NCBI GenBank assembly: GCA_965217205.1
Contig: OZ244254.1
Span: 3,224,001 to 3,288,000, forward strand
Source: Maricaulis sp947259345
Lineage (GTDB): Bacteria > Pseudomonadota > Alphaproteobacteria > Caulobacterales > Maricaulaceae
Direction of reading: 5' to 3'
Length of the DNA stretch: 64,000 bases
In this document: positions 18,061-26,765 of the stretch, in pieces
How positions within the stretch are numbered: position 1 is the first letter of the stretch
Layout of the letters: every line of letters starts with the position of its first letter
The notes under the pieces: model-generated
The model's input: only the letters and a program-made list of their open reading frames with translations
Told to the model about the DNA's origin: nothing
The model's database searches: none
Program-made: the position numbers and the translations under genes

Positions 18061-19968
18061 TCAGCCCACGCGATTGAGCAGGGCTGCCAGCTCATTCAAT
18101 CGACGCGCTTCGGCCGGGACGAGGCCTGATGCACCGGCTGCCTCTGCCGCCAGGGCCGCTGCTGCGGCCAGGGCTTCACTATCTGGCGCGCCTGCCGACC
18201 AGGCATCCAGCGTTGAACGGATGGACGCGACCGCGTCATCGCCCAAGGCGTCTCCGCGCTCGATCTGATCGAGATAGGCCTGGGCGACAACGGGCTGGTC
18301 CGGCCATTCAATATGCAGTTGGGTCTGGGTATTGGCCTCGTCGAAGCGGATCAGCTCGGCCGCTGCGATCTCGTTCGCGGTCAGATGCTCGCTCGGCTGG
18401 AGGCGGAACACGTCCATGCCACGGACAATCTCCGGCGCCCAGATGCGTCCATTATGCCAGTAGGCTGCCCAATAGCCTGCAACGCGCAAGGCGTCCGCCC
18501 CGAGCGGACCCCGGTCGAAGAAGGCGATCTCGTACGGATTGTTGCTGTCTGTGAAATCGACGACGGACAGACCGCCACTATACCAGCCCTGGACCATGAT
18601 ATCGCGGCCCGGAACCGGAACGAGTGTGCCGTTGTGGGCGACACAATTCTCGACCGCCGATTGTTCGCCCGGGATCTTGAAGAAGCCGCGCCGCTGGAGT
18701 TCGCCATCAACAATATCGGCGATGATGTCCGCACCCCAGTTTTCCGGATCCGTTGACTGGCAGCGCGCGCCAAGGCCGCCGCCCCACTCATCCGTGAACA
18801 ACACCTTGTCGGCATCGTTCGAGAACGTTGCCGAATGCCAGTAGGCCATGTTCGGATCGGCCAGGTCCGAGATGCGACGCGGATTCACCGGATCGGTGAT
18901 GTCCAGCAGGATGCCATTGCCGCCACAGGCGCCGGCGGCGAGATTCATTTCGGGATACACGGTAATATCGTGACAGGACACGGTTGCGCTGGCTTCCTGC
19001 GCACCCTCCTCCATGGCGCCGCCGGCCCAGAGTCCTGCGATCTCGCCGGTCTCATAGTCCGTGAAGATGCGCGGGCGCGCAATCAAGGCAGCCTGCTCGG
19101 GCGTGTCCAGCGGCACTTCGATAATGTCGATCGAATAAAGCGCGGTATCCGGGTTTTCGTCCGGCTCGCCGCCACTGCAGCCAGCGAGTTCGCTGTCCGG
19201 CCGTGGGCTGCTTGTGCCCTGCACATAGATGTAGGCCGTGCGGTCATCGCTTGGATGCGGCACGAAGGTGTGGGTGTGAGAGCCACGACAGGTCTGGACA
19301 GCCGCCACCTGGCGCGGGGCGTTGAGATCACTGATGTCGAAAATTCTCACGCCGAGAAAACGCTCGGGACTCGACTCTGCCTCGACACCGCCGTTGCCGC
19401 AATCGAGGCGGCCGCGCGTCTGTTCGGTCGAGAAGAAGACGAGATCACCGTGAACGGAGACGTCGCCCTGGCCGCCGGGACAGACAACCGAGAGAATATG
19501 TTCCGGATCATCAGGGTTTTCGGCGTCAAACACGTTGAAACCATGGAAGCCGCCGACGATGACGCGGTCGCCTGTAAAGGCGAGGTCCGAATTGGCGAAG
19601 GCCAGGAGGCCCGGCCCGGTATCTTCGTCCTCTGCCGGTTCTGCGTCGGTTTCTGCTTCGGCGTCTCCCTCGGCGTCGATGTCAGCCTCGTCGACCGGGG
19701 CCTCATCAAGCGCTGCTGTGGCTTCATCTGCGGACACGGCTGGCAGGCTCAACGGGATCATCGCTGTTTCGCGGTCAAAAAATCCGTCCGGCGGGGGCAC
19801 CGAGGCTGTCATTTCGAGATTCCAGATGACGCTTTCCGCATCAAAAATTCCCGGCGCGAGATCCGCTCGGGACGGCGGCGCCTCAGCGGTCTCCTCGACC
19901 GGTGCGGAGCAGGCGGCCAGGGCTGCTCCCAATGCTGCGAGTGAAACCATGGAACGGAAATTCGGCAT
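18061..19968 (-). CDS. LVIVD-repeat-like beta-propeller lipoprotein
   Basis: 635 residues. A lipobox-like N-terminus (LAALGAALAAC) predicts surface or periplasmic anchoring. A strongly acidic, Ala/Glu/Asp-rich linker lies at about residues 80-120, followed by repeated units of the type GFNVFDAENPDDPEHI, GVRIFDISDLNAPRQVAAV, ILLDITDPVNPRRISDL and LSVVDFTDSNNPYEIAFFD, the LVIVD pattern of predicted propellers. The function of such proteins is unknown. It follows a DUF305 gene on the same strand by about 27 bp, so the pair is probably co-transcribed. Confidence 0.82.
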   Translation of the reverse strand: MPNFRSMVSLAALGAALAACSAPVEETAEAPPSRADLAPGIFDAESVIWNLEMTASVPPPDGFFDRETAMIPLSLPAVSADEATAALDEAPVDEADIDAEGDAEAETDAEPAEDEDTGPGLLAFANSDLAFTGDRVIVGGFHGFNVFDAENPDDPEHILSVVCPGGQGDVSVHGDLVFFSTEQTRGRLDCGNGGVEAESSPERFLGVRIFDISDLNAPRQVAAVQTCRGSHTHTFVPHPSDDRTAYIYVQGTSSPRPDSELAGCSGGEPDENPDTALYSIDIIEVPLDTPEQAALIARPRIFTDYETGEIAGLWAGGAMEEGAQEASATVSCHDITVYPEMNLAAGACGGNGILLDITDPVNPRRISDLADPNMAYWHSATFSNDADKVLFTDEWGGGLGARCQSTDPENWGADIIADIVDGELQRRGFFKIPGEQSAVENCVAHNGTLVPVPGRDIMVQGWYSGGLSVVDFTDSNNPYEIAFFDRGPLGADALRVAGYWAAYWHNGRIWAPEIVRGMDVFRLQPSEHLTANEIAAAELIRFDEANTQTQLHIEWPDQPVVAQAYLDQIERGDALGDDAVASIRSTLDAWSAGAPDSEALAAAAALAAEAAGASGLVPAEARRLNELAALLNRVG

Positions 19969-19995
19969 CGTGTAGCCCCCTCGGAACGATGAAAT

Positions 19996-20688
19996 TCAAA
20001 GACCGGCGAGGATGCCACGCATGCGGGCAATCTCGGCGGATTGGTCGGCAATGATGGCCGACAGGAATTCAGATAATTGTGTGTCTTCGCCATTGCCGGG
20101 CTCGGCCAGCAAGGCTTCAACCATGTTGATGGCGCCCTGGTGATGGTGGATCATTCCGACCAGATAGAGACGGTCGAAATCCTCCTCACGCGCATTGGCA
20201 AGCTCCACCATCTGCGCCGGCGACAGCATGCCCGCCATCACGGGAATGTCGGACGGTGCCTCCGCATGATCCTCGTGGCCCATCGAGTGCCCGCCATTAG
20301 CTGACGTCATTGCGTCATGGCCCGGACCGTCATGCTGCATTTCCAGCGACTGGTCCCGGCGGTGCAGCCAGGCGCGCATCATCTCGATCTCCGAGCTTTG
20401 CGACAGCGCAATCCGCTCGGCCATCATCGCGATCTGCGGATTATCCGTCCGGCCCGCGACCAATGCGCCCATCTCAACGGCCTGGCCGTGATGAACGATC
20501 ATGTGCTGCATGAAGCGGACGTCACCGGCGGTATGGCTTGTCCGCGCCTGACCGACGGATTCAGCCGGCGTCAGCGTGCGCGCGCCTGTTCCCGGAGCAC
20601 CCGGCTGGAAAATGGGCGGAGCTTTGGCAAAGCCCGTTTCGGCGGCCAGGGACAGCCCCAGAACCGCGACAAAGACAAGATGCGTCAT
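19996..20688 (-). CDS. DUF305 family exported protein
   Basis: 230 residues with a signal peptide (HLVFVAVLGLSLAAETGFA). Two histidine-rich helices typical of DUF305 are present: DVRFMQHMIVHHGQAVEM and LYLVGMIHHHQGAINMVEALL, with FMxxMxxHH and MIxHHxxAIxM patterns. The domain is a four-helix, ferritin-like bundle, often near copper or other metal genes, and is thought to bind metal; no enzyme activity is established. The segment between the two motifs is Met/His-rich (MQHDGPGHDAMTSANGGHSM). First gene of the DUF305-LVIVD pair. Confidence 0.9.
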   Translation of the reverse strand: MTHLVFVAVLGLSLAAETGFAKAPPIFQPGAPGTGARTLTPAESVGQARTSHTAGDVRFMQHMIVHHGQAVEMGALVAGRTDNPQIAMMAERIALSQSSEIEMMRAWLHRRDQSLEMQHDGPGHDAMTSANGGHSMGHEDHAEAPSDIPVMAGMLSPAQMVELANAREEDFDRLYLVGMIHHHQGAINMVEALLAEPGNGEDTQLSEFLSAIIADQSAEIARMRGILAGL

Positions 20689-20779
20689 GAACTCCCCTCG
20701 CCGGCACAGCCCCGTATGACGGGAATGTAATCATGCTTGCCGGGTCGGGGGAATAGCTGTGCGCTTCAGCTCCCAGCGG

Positions 20780-21259
20780 TCAGCCTTCGCCGGGGGCCAT
20801 TTGCGACTGCATATAGCGTTCCTCGCCGACCTTCTCGATCAGGCCGAGCTGGGTCTCCAGGAAGTCAATATGCTCTTCCTCGCTGTCGAGGATGTCGGTG
20901 AAAATCTTGCGCGAGACATAGTCACCCACCTGTTCGCAATAGGCGATCGCCTCCTTGTAGAAGGGGTGAGCGCGTTGCTCGACCTTGAGATCGCACTCCA
21001 GGCATTCCTTGAGTGTCTCACCGATATAGATCTTGGCCAGGTCCTGGACGTTGGGCAGGCCCTCCAGGAAGAGGATACGCTCGATCAGGATGTCGGCATG
21101 TTTCATCTCGTCGATCGATTCCTCGTACTCGACCTTGGCGATCTTGGCGAAGCCCCAATCCTTGAACATGCGCGCATGCAGGAAATACTGGTTCACGGCA
21201 GCAAGCTCGAGCTTCAGCGCCCCGTTCAGCAACTCAATGACCTTGGCATCGCCCTTCAT
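20780..21259 (-). CDS. bfr: Bacterioferritin
   Basis: 159 residues, the normal length. Forms a 24-subunit iron-storage shell with heme at subunit interfaces. Ferroxidase ligands are recognisable in ELAAVNQYF (E18), EESIDEMKHADIL (E51, H54), CDLKVEQ (E94) and DSEEEHIDFLE (E127, H130); M52 is the heme ligand. GGGAGAG sits at the proper distance before ATG 21259. The gene lies about 100 bp downstream of the bacterioferritin-associated ferredoxin on the same strand. Confidence 0.96.
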   Translation of the reverse strand: MKGDAKVIELLNGALKLELAAVNQYFLHARMFKDWGFAKIAKVEYEESIDEMKHADILIERILFLEGLPNVQDLAKIYIGETLKECLECDLKVEQRAHPFYKEAIAYCEQVGDYVSRKIFTDILDSEEEHIDFLETQLGLIEKVGEERYMQSQMAPGEG

Positions 21260-21357
21260 GGTGTCTCTCCCGTATGCAGCATGAGCCGCTACTCTACGGA
21301 AAGCCGACGGAGAGCCAAAACACTAAGTTTGCAAGTGAAACTGGGTCTCGCTCGCGA

Positions 21358-21555
21358 CTATTCCGCGGCGGTCGCAATCCCGTCCGGTGCAATGCGGGTG
21401 GCGGCGATTATGTCGGCGACATCCGGCAGGCATCGGCCGCATTTCGGCTTGGCGTCGCAACGCTTGAAGACACAGGCCGCACCCTTGATCGAGGGATCGG
21501 CGGCGGCGGCCTTGAGGTCGCGATCGCGCAGGGCGTTGCAGATGCAGACATACAT
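21358..21555 (-). CDS. bfd: Bacterioferritin-associated ferredoxin (BFD-like [2Fe-2S])
   Basis: 65 residues starting MYVCICNALRD. The four ligands of the BFD [2Fe-2S] cluster are C-x-C near the N-terminus and KPKCGRC (C-x2-C) later. Bfd reduces the heme of bacterioferritin so that stored iron can be released. The start was moved inward from a longer frame because homologues begin at M-x-V-C-x-C. It precedes bfr, forming an iron-release and storage pair. Confidence 0.93.
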   Translation of the reverse strand: MYVCICNALRDRDLKAAAADPSIKGAACVFKRCDAKPKCGRCLPDVADIIAATRIAPDGIATAAE

Positions 21556-21602
21556 GGGCGGACGCGATTTCCAGTTGATCCTGAGATTATCTTTCCCGCG
21601 AA

Positions 21603-21623
21603 TGCGAATGACTGTCAACTGCA
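21603..21623 (-). promoter_or_regulatory. Candidate Fur-type operator upstream of bfd
   Basis: A 21-bp interrupted palindrome of the form TGC-N3-TGAC-N-GTCA-N3-GCA, with 14 of 20 positions symmetric. It is centred about 58 bp upstream of the bfd start. Alphaproteobacterial Fur-family sites are palindromes of this size and A/T-centred; the fit is partial, so Fur, Irr or another regulator is possible. Confidence 0.35.
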
Positions 21624-21684
21624 TAATGTATGCGCCGGGCGGGGCCGTGCGCCCGACGCATAACAAGTGTGTCGAGGCTTCGGA

Positions 21685-22476
21685 CTAGTTGCCACGCATG
21701 ATCGAGCCGAGCGGGCCCAGCGCCGAGCCTTCACCCTGGCCCGAGCCGGTTACCGGCACATTGGCAAGGATACGGCCGGCCAGGCGAGAGAAGGGCATGG
21801 ACTGGATCCAGACTTTTCCGGGTCCTTTGAGGTGGGCAAAGAAAACGCCTTCGCCACCGAAGATCATCGACTTGATATTGCCGGCGCGCTCGATTTCGAA
21901 ATCGACACTCGGCGTATAGGCGACGACGCAACCGGTATCGACATGCAGTTCTTCGCCGGCCGCGAGTTCTCGCTCAATCAGTGTGCCGCCGGCATGAACA
22001 AAGACCCAGCCGGTCCCTTCGAGTCGCTGCATGATAAAGCCCTCGCCACCAAACAGCCCGGTCATGATGCGTTTCTGAAGAGCGATACCGACGGAGACCC
22101 CCTTGGCCGCTGCGAGAAAGCTGTCCTTCTGACAGATCAATTCGCCACCGAGATCGGGCAGGTGGACCGGGATGATGGTGCCGGGATAGGGCGCGGCAAA
22201 CGCGACGCGGGCCTTGCCCTGACCGCCGTGGGTGAAGACCGTCATGAACAGGCTCTCGCCGGTCAGCAGCCGTTTGCCGGCTCCGGCGAGCGCGCCCCAG
22301 ACGCCCTTGTTCTTCTGCGAGCCGTCGCCGAACACGGCCTCCATGCCGATACTGGGCGCCTTGTACATCATCGCACCGGCTTCGGAGACGACGCTCTCAC
22401 CCGGATCAAGTTCGATTTCCACATACTGAATATCCGACCCGCCGATCTCGTAGTCGATCTCGTCCGCATCACTCAT
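21685..22476 (-). CDS. TIGR00266/AIM24 family protein
   Basis: 263 residues from the ATG at 22476, which has GGGAGAG upstream; a longer frame starting at 22533 lacks support. The sequence shows the family's GESVVSEAGAMMYK, HGGQGKARVAFAAPYPG, QKDSFLAAAKGVSV, GGEGFIMQRLEG and AYTPSVDFEI segments. AIM24-like proteins form a compact beta-sandwich trimer; the mitochondrial member helps cristae organisation, but the bacterial role is unknown. Confidence 0.9.
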   Translation of the reverse strand: MSDADEIDYEIGGSDIQYVEIELDPGESVVSEAGAMMYKAPSIGMEAVFGDGSQKNKGVWGALAGAGKRLLTGESLFMTVFTHGGQGKARVAFAAPYPGTIIPVHLPDLGGELICQKDSFLAAAKGVSVGIALQKRIMTGLFGGEGFIMQRLEGTGWVFVHAGGTLIERELAAGEELHVDTGCVVAYTPSVDFEIERAGNIKSMIFGGEGVFFAHLKGPGKVWIQSMPFSRLAGRILANVPVTGSGQGEGSALGPLGSIMRGN

Positions 22477-22575
22477 GGCGCTCTCCCTGTCGCATTGGAT
22501 GAGGCAGGTTAGAGCGGCGTTGATCAGGAACAAGAAAAATCAGGCAGAGTCGCGTCGTGACCGACAGGTCGGAAT

Positions 22576-22992
22576 CTAAATCGCCTGGAAATCGGCCGAT
22601 TCGGCCGCTTCTCGGATCATATGCGCGAGATGGACCGGCATCTCGCCCTTGTGATTGCGGAAGCTGGCATTCTTGTCGACGCGCGAGATGCAGTCGGGCA
22701 AATGGCTCTCGTCCACGATCATGGACCCGGACAGGATCATGACCGGTGTGTCGCCGGCACAGGATTGCGTTGTCTCGAGCGTATCGGTCGGATGCACGGA
22801 ATCCGGCAGTCGGAGATCGAGCAGGATGAGGTCATAGCTGGACCGGGAAAGGCACCGCTTGGCGTCTTTCAGCGTTCGTGCCACCTCGAAGGAAATATCG
22901 AGATCACCCGCTTCACAGACCGCGTGCTGGACGAGCATCGCATCCGCGAAATCGTCTTCCACATGCAGAACGCGCAAAGCCTGGTTACTCAT
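22576..22992 (-). CDS. Single-domain response regulator (REC only)
   Basis: 138 residues comprising only a receiver domain: acidic pocket HVEDDFADA, phospho-accepting aspartate in LILLDLRLPDS, ILSGS (T/S switch position), and K in VDKNASF. The spacing after the acceptor resembles Rcp1-type receivers that serve phytochrome or hybrid kinases. No histidine kinase is adjacent, so it is an orphan. There is no output domain; it probably acts by protein contact. Confidence 0.88.
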   Translation of the reverse strand: MSNQALRVLHVEDDFADAMLVQHAVCEAGDLDISFEVARTLKDAKRCLSRSSYDLILLDLRLPDSVHPTDTLETTQSCAGDTPVMILSGSMIVDESHLPDCISRVDKNASFRNHKGEMPVHLAHMIREAAESADFQAI

Positions 22993-23063
22993 GTTTTCCT
23001 CCCTCAGCTCATATTCTATGCAGGTTGCGTTATCGAACCGTTTACAAAGCCGCGCAAGAGCAA

Positions 23064-23960
23064 TTAAAAATCGCCCGGCACCGGCTGGCCGGCTCTAAGC
23101 GCCGCCGCGATCACGGTATTTCTCAACAGCATCGCAATCGTCATCGGCCCGATTCCCCCCGGAACCGGCGTGATCCAGCCCGCATGGCCGACGATTTCGT
23201 CGAAGGCGGCATCCCCGACAAGGCGCGTCTTGCCATCACCTCGCTCGGGCGCCGCGATGCGGTTGATACCGACATCCAGGACACACGCCCCCGGCTTGAC
23301 CCAATCGCCGCGGATCATTTCCGGCCGCCCCACAGCCGGCACGAGGATATCAGCAGTCCGACACAAGGCCGGCAGGTCTGCAGTCCGGGAATGGGCAATT
23401 GTGACGGTGGCATTCTTCTCGAGGAAGAGAAGCGCGGCCGGCTTGCCGACCAGGATGGAGCGCCCGACCACGACAACCGACTTGCCTGACAGATCGCCAA
23501 GCGCCCGCTCGGCCAGCAGGACGCAGCCCGCCGGCGTGCAAGGGCGCAGACCCGGCTTGCCGAGCACCAATCGCCCCGCGCTGACTTCAGTGAGCCCGTC
23601 AACATCCTTGTCCGGGTCGATGCGACCGATGACACGATTGGCGTCGATGTGATCGGGCAGGGGCATCTGGACGAGGATGCCGTCGACACTGTCATCCCGG
23701 TTGAGCCCCTCGACGATTTCGACAATCTCGGCCTCGCTCACGTCAGCAGGCTTGCGAATCTCGATCGATGTCAGACCGGCAGCCTCGGTACGGCGGACCT
23801 TGTTGCGGACATAGACGTCGCTGGCCGGATCATCGCCTACCAGCACCACAGCAAGACAGGGCGGACGGCCCAATGTCTTTGCCAGTTCGGCCCCGACTTC
23901 GCCGGCGCGGGCGTCGATCTCGGCGGCAATCGCCTTGCCATCAATCAGGTTTGCGCTCAT
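23064..23960 (-). CDS. folD: Bifunctional methylenetetrahydrofolate dehydrogenase/cyclohydrolase
   Basis: 298 residues from MSANLIDGKAIA at 23960. Interconverts methylene-, methenyl- and formyl-THF in one-carbon metabolism. Seen are YVRNK (catalytic lysine), ILVQMPLPDHID, PCTPAGCVLL, the Rossmann motif VVVVGRSILVGKP and PGGIGPMTIAMLL. The start is chosen by homology; a frame extending to 23987 overlaps the YggU-like gene. folD overlaps that gene by 20 bp and so is likely coupled to yggT-yggU. Confidence 0.96.
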   Translation of the reverse strand: MSANLIDGKAIAAEIDARAGEVGAELAKTLGRPPCLAVVLVGDDPASDVYVRNKVRRTEAAGLTSIEIRKPADVSEAEIVEIVEGLNRDDSVDGILVQMPLPDHIDANRVIGRIDPDKDVDGLTEVSAGRLVLGKPGLRPCTPAGCVLLAERALGDLSGKSVVVVGRSILVGKPAALLFLEKNATVTIAHSRTADLPALCRTADILVPAVGRPEMIRGDWVKPGACVLDVGINRIAAPERGDGKTRLVGDAAFDEIVGHAGWITPVPGGIGPMTIAMLLRNTVIAAALRAGQPVPGDF

Positions 23961-24306
23961 CCGCGAAGGCCTCCAGCTGGGCGACAAGCCGGGCCTGTTC
24001 CGGCCCCTCGGCCGCGATCCGGACTGTCTTCAAACGCGATGTCGCGCCGCGTATCACATCAATGTCGCGCTTGGGAATAGCCAATTGCTTGGCCAGCAGC
24101 CCAATCAGCGCCGCATTGGCCTTGCCCTTCTCGGGAATGGCGCGGACCCTCGCGGCAAGGTGGCTCTGGCCGGCCGCATCCACACGCGAGGCTTCAATGC
24201 CGTCGCGCGAGGCATTGGGCGTAAGGCGGACATGGATAATCAGCCCCGCCGTGTCTGTCTGCAAGCCCTCGATCAGCCGCCCAGGGTGGCATACAGGACG
24301 CGGCAC
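23941..24306 (-). CDS. DUF167 / YggU family protein
   Basis: 121 residues. The family core is VRLTPNASRDGIE, ARVRAIPEKGKANAALIGLLAKQL and DVIRGATSRLKTVRI, typical of the small alpha/beta YggU fold with unknown biochemical role. The N-terminal ~18 residues (MPRPVCHPGRL...) overlap yggT by 34 bp and may not be translated; a later start is possible. Gene order yggT-yggU-folD is frequently conserved in alphaproteobacteria. Confidence 0.88.
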   Translation of the reverse strand: MPRPVCHPGRLIEGLQTDTAGLIIHVRLTPNASRDGIEASRVDAAGQSHLAARVRAIPEKGKANAALIGLLAKQLAIPKRDIDVIRGATSRLKTVRIAAEGPEQARLVAQLEAFADERKPD

Positions 24307-24569
24307 AGGATGCGACGCAGGAATTCGAGACCGAGCAGCAAGACGATTGGCGACAGGTCGAGGCCGCCAAGCGGCGGGATGACCCGCTGGATGGGCGACA
24401 GCAGCGGCCGGATGAGAGCATTGGTCAGGTTGAGGACCGTTGCCACGAACTGGTTATGGCCATTGATGACATTGAACATGACGAGCCAACCAAGGATGAT
24501 CCAGACCAGCAAAACGAGCTGGATCAGGTTCACAATCTGAGAAATCAGCCAGCAGATATCGGCGCCCAT
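24273..24569 (-). CDS. YggT family membrane protein
   Basis: 98 residues beginning MGADICWLISQIVN. Two hydrophobic helices (about 8-30 and 62-85) flank the conserved LIRPLLSPIQRVIPPLGGLDLSPIV loop, the signature of the YggT/CCB3 family of integral membrane proteins. An AAGGAGT-like site lies just upstream of 24569. YggT proteins are implicated in osmotic or ion stress and envelope functions, but the mechanism is not known. Confidence 0.92.
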   Translation of the reverse strand: MGADICWLISQIVNLIQLVLLVWIILGWLVMFNVINGHNQFVATVLNLTNALIRPLLSPIQRVIPPLGGLDLSPIVLLLGLEFLRRILCRVLYATLGG

Positions 24570-24676
24570 CACATACTCCTTTGTCTTGCCTTCGCTTCTA
24601 GCCCGCAATGTGCGCGAAGGTCCAGCGGCGCATGCTTGACACTGCAGCAGCAGAAAAGTACGTGCCTGCTGGGTTC

Positions 24677-24752
<76 letters not shown>

Positions 24753-24756
24753 AATC

Positions 24757-24846
24757 TCCGATCTCGCGGCAGTCCGCTTCGCGGACGCCTCCGATGGGGC
24801 GGCCTGACCGGCCGACGCGCGGTCGCGCTTGCGAACCCTGCGGCCT
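24757..24846 (+). repeat. Chromosomal GC-rich repeat, copy B (after tRNA-Ala)
   Basis: About 90 bp matching copies A and C. It contains a perfect hairpin GTCCGC-TTC-GCGGAC at 24772-24786, followed by the CCTCCGATG and GGCGGCCTGACCGGCCGACG core, then GCGGTCGCGCTTGCGAACCC. No plausible gene covers it. Confidence 0.85.
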
Positions 24847-24967
24847 CGATATGGGTTCGTTCGGTTCCCCCCTTGCGGGCTTCGGGTGGCACGGCATCCG
24901 CAGCGCGCGCCCGGAGCGACGGAGAGCTTGGCGGCAATGTTTCAATAAAAGCCGGGCGACGCCCTGG

Positions 24968-25384
24968 TCAGCCAACCAATTGCGGCATGGCCCCCGCGAG
25001 TCGGGCCAGATCCTCGACCAGTTTGCGGAAATCGTGCTGGCGGGCCGGCTTCTGAGAGGCCCCCACGACATTGCCGAAAGTGCGCGCCGGGCCGAGCATG
25101 TCCCCGGTCTCGCTCATCACCATGACCGGGATATCCCGCAGGCCCGGCGTGTCCTCAAGTCCCCTCAGCAACCAGAGGCCGTCACCCTGCGTCATGCACA
25201 TGTCGAGCAGGATACAGACCGGGAGCTTGGGAGGATCACTGACCTGCCGACAGCGCAACAGGTCAAGCGCGGCTTCGCCGGAACGGGCAGTCTCGAGCCG
25301 CACCGCATTGGAATATCGCTCGAAAGCGGCCCGCACCAGGTCAATATCGTCTTCACAATCCTCGACCAACAAAACGGATTTCAT
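24968..25384 (-). CDS. Single-domain response regulator (REC only)
   Basis: 138 residues from MKSVLLVEDCEDD at 25384. Receiver landmarks: acidic pair in VEDCEDD, acceptor aspartate in CILLDMCMTQGDG, VMSETGD at the switch position, and the KP of GASQKPARQHDF. The Cys and Met residues around the acceptor (LDMCM) are unusual. No output domain and no adjacent kinase. Similar in plan to the regulator at 22576-22992, though the two are not close paralogues by eye. Confidence 0.86.
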   Translation of the reverse strand: MKSVLLVEDCEDDIDLVRAAFERYSNAVRLETARSGEAALDLLRCRQVSDPPKLPVCILLDMCMTQGDGLWLLRGLEDTPGLRDIPVMVMSETGDMLGPARTFGNVVGASQKPARQHDFRKLVEDLARLAGAMPQLVG

Positions 25385-25614
25385 GCGCACACTCACATCC
25401 AGCAGCGCGAGCAGGTTCGAAATGCTCGCAAATCCGCACGCCAATGCGCAAATCGGCGAGACCGCGCACGGAGAGACGGCGCCATGCTGACAGATGCTGG
25501 CGCGACTTGCCTGTGTTCCAGCTCACATCAAGCTGGGTTTTGGGCTTGCTCGTTGAGCCCCACCTTATACACCTACTTTTAGTGATGATTTAGGGGGCAT
25601 TTGGGGGACCGGCT

Positions 25615-26241
25615 TTGGACTGGGGCAAGGCACTACGTGATTTCCGGGCACGGACCCGGGTCAACCAGAAAAACCTGGCGGAACAGCTTGGTATCAGTCA
25701 GCCGCAAGTGTCGCGGATCGAGGCCGGGACCGCGACGCCGCCCCCGGATATCCTCAGCTCGATCCGTGCGCTGATCGAGCGACCCGGCAATCGCAGTCTG
25801 TTCGACGGATTTTTGACGACGATCCGTTTCAATCCCCATGTCGCATGCCTTGTGCAGCCGGACATCGACACGGTTCGATATGTCGCGCTTTCGCAAGGCT
25901 TTCGGGAACACCCTCAATTTCGCCAGATCGATGTTGGCCAGACCGTCCGTAAGGCGGCCAGCCGCAATGGTGAAGCGCTGATCATGGAAACGCTGAGAAG
26001 CGGAATATTTGACGGTGAGGTTCTCGCGATTGATGCCCTGTGGAAGGCCTCCATCGACGAGCAGGTGAATTATTGGCATGGCATCCTCACCCCGATCCGG
26101 TCCGACGCCGGCGGGTGGTATGTCCATTGCGAGATGGCACCGCTCGCGGCCGCGGATTATCAGACCAAGCTTCAATTGCGCGATACGCCGCTACAATTGC
26201 ACCGGCTAAGCTCCGGATCGCCAAGTGCGCCGGCCGTCTAG
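25615..26241 (+). CDS. XRE-family HTH regulator with uncharacterised C-terminal sensor-like domain
   Basis: 208 residues from a TTG start supported by GGGGGACC just upstream. Residues 5-55 are a classical HTH_3 domain (ALRDFRARTRVNQKNLAEQLGISQPQVSRIEAGTA, cited by position). Residues 65-190 form an alpha/beta domain (YVALSQGFREHP... WHGILTPIRSDAGGWYVHCEMAPL) resembling a PAS/GAF-like sensor, but I cannot name the ligand. An AT-rich promoter-like stretch lies at 25560-25590. Probably a local or stress regulator; target unknown. Confidence 0.75.
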   Translation: MDWGKALRDFRARTRVNQKNLAEQLGISQPQVSRIEAGTATPPPDILSSIRALIERPGNRSLFDGFLTTIRFNPHVACLVQPDIDTVRYVALSQGFREHPQFRQIDVGQTVRKAASRNGEALIMETLRSGIFDGEVLAIDALWKASIDEQVNYWHGILTPIRSDAGGWYVHCEMAPLAAADYQTKLQLRDTPLQLHRLSSGSPSAPAV

Positions 26242-26293
26242 CCGGATCGTGAACGCGAACGCTTCCTTTACCGGCGGATGCTAATACGGCGGC

Positions 26294-26746
26294 ATGACGT
26301 TGATCGCCCGCACCTTGCCGGCCCTGCTGGGCCTGATCCTGATCCTGGTTGCTCCGGGCATCTCTGCCTTGGCGAGCCCGCCGGCATCCGGAGAGTCGAC
26401 GGAGGACGGTCGGCACAGGATGATCACCTCATCCGAAACCTACATGCCCCTGCCGCCGCTGACTGCGACTGTTCAGGCCAACCGCCGGGCGCGCGGTCTC
26501 CTGCAGATCGAAGCGGGTCTTGAGATTTCGGACTCACGTCTGCGGCATCGAGTCGAGCGCTACATGCCGCGATTGCGGAATGCCTATGTCTCGGCCCTCT
26601 CGATCTATACCGGCATGCATTACAGCTTTGGCGAGGTGCCGGACGCGGACCGGATTGCCCAGATTCTCCAGGAAGCGACCGACATTACGCTGGGTCAGGA
26701 GGGCGCTGAAGTTCTGATCGGGATGATTATCATCCACGCCGACTGA
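26294..26746 (+). CDS. Exported protein with possible FliL-like core
   Basis: 150 residues with a strong signal peptide or anchor (residues 5-27). The mature part has YMPLPPLTATVQANRRARGLLQIEAGLEISD and VERYMPRLRNAYVSALS segments. The proline-led strand, long beta hairpin and following helix recall FliL-type stomatin/SPFH-like periplasmic domains, but sequence identity is too weak for a firm call. No flagellar genes are nearby. Otherwise hypothetical. Confidence 0.6.
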   Translation: MTLIARTLPALLGLILILVAPGISALASPPASGESTEDGRHRMITSSETYMPLPPLTATVQANRRARGLLQIEAGLEISDSRLRHRVERYMPRLRNAYVSALSIYTGMHYSFGEVPDADRIAQILQEATDITLGQEGAEVLIGMIIIHAD

Positions 26747-26765
26747 GGCCGCGAAACCCTGACCG

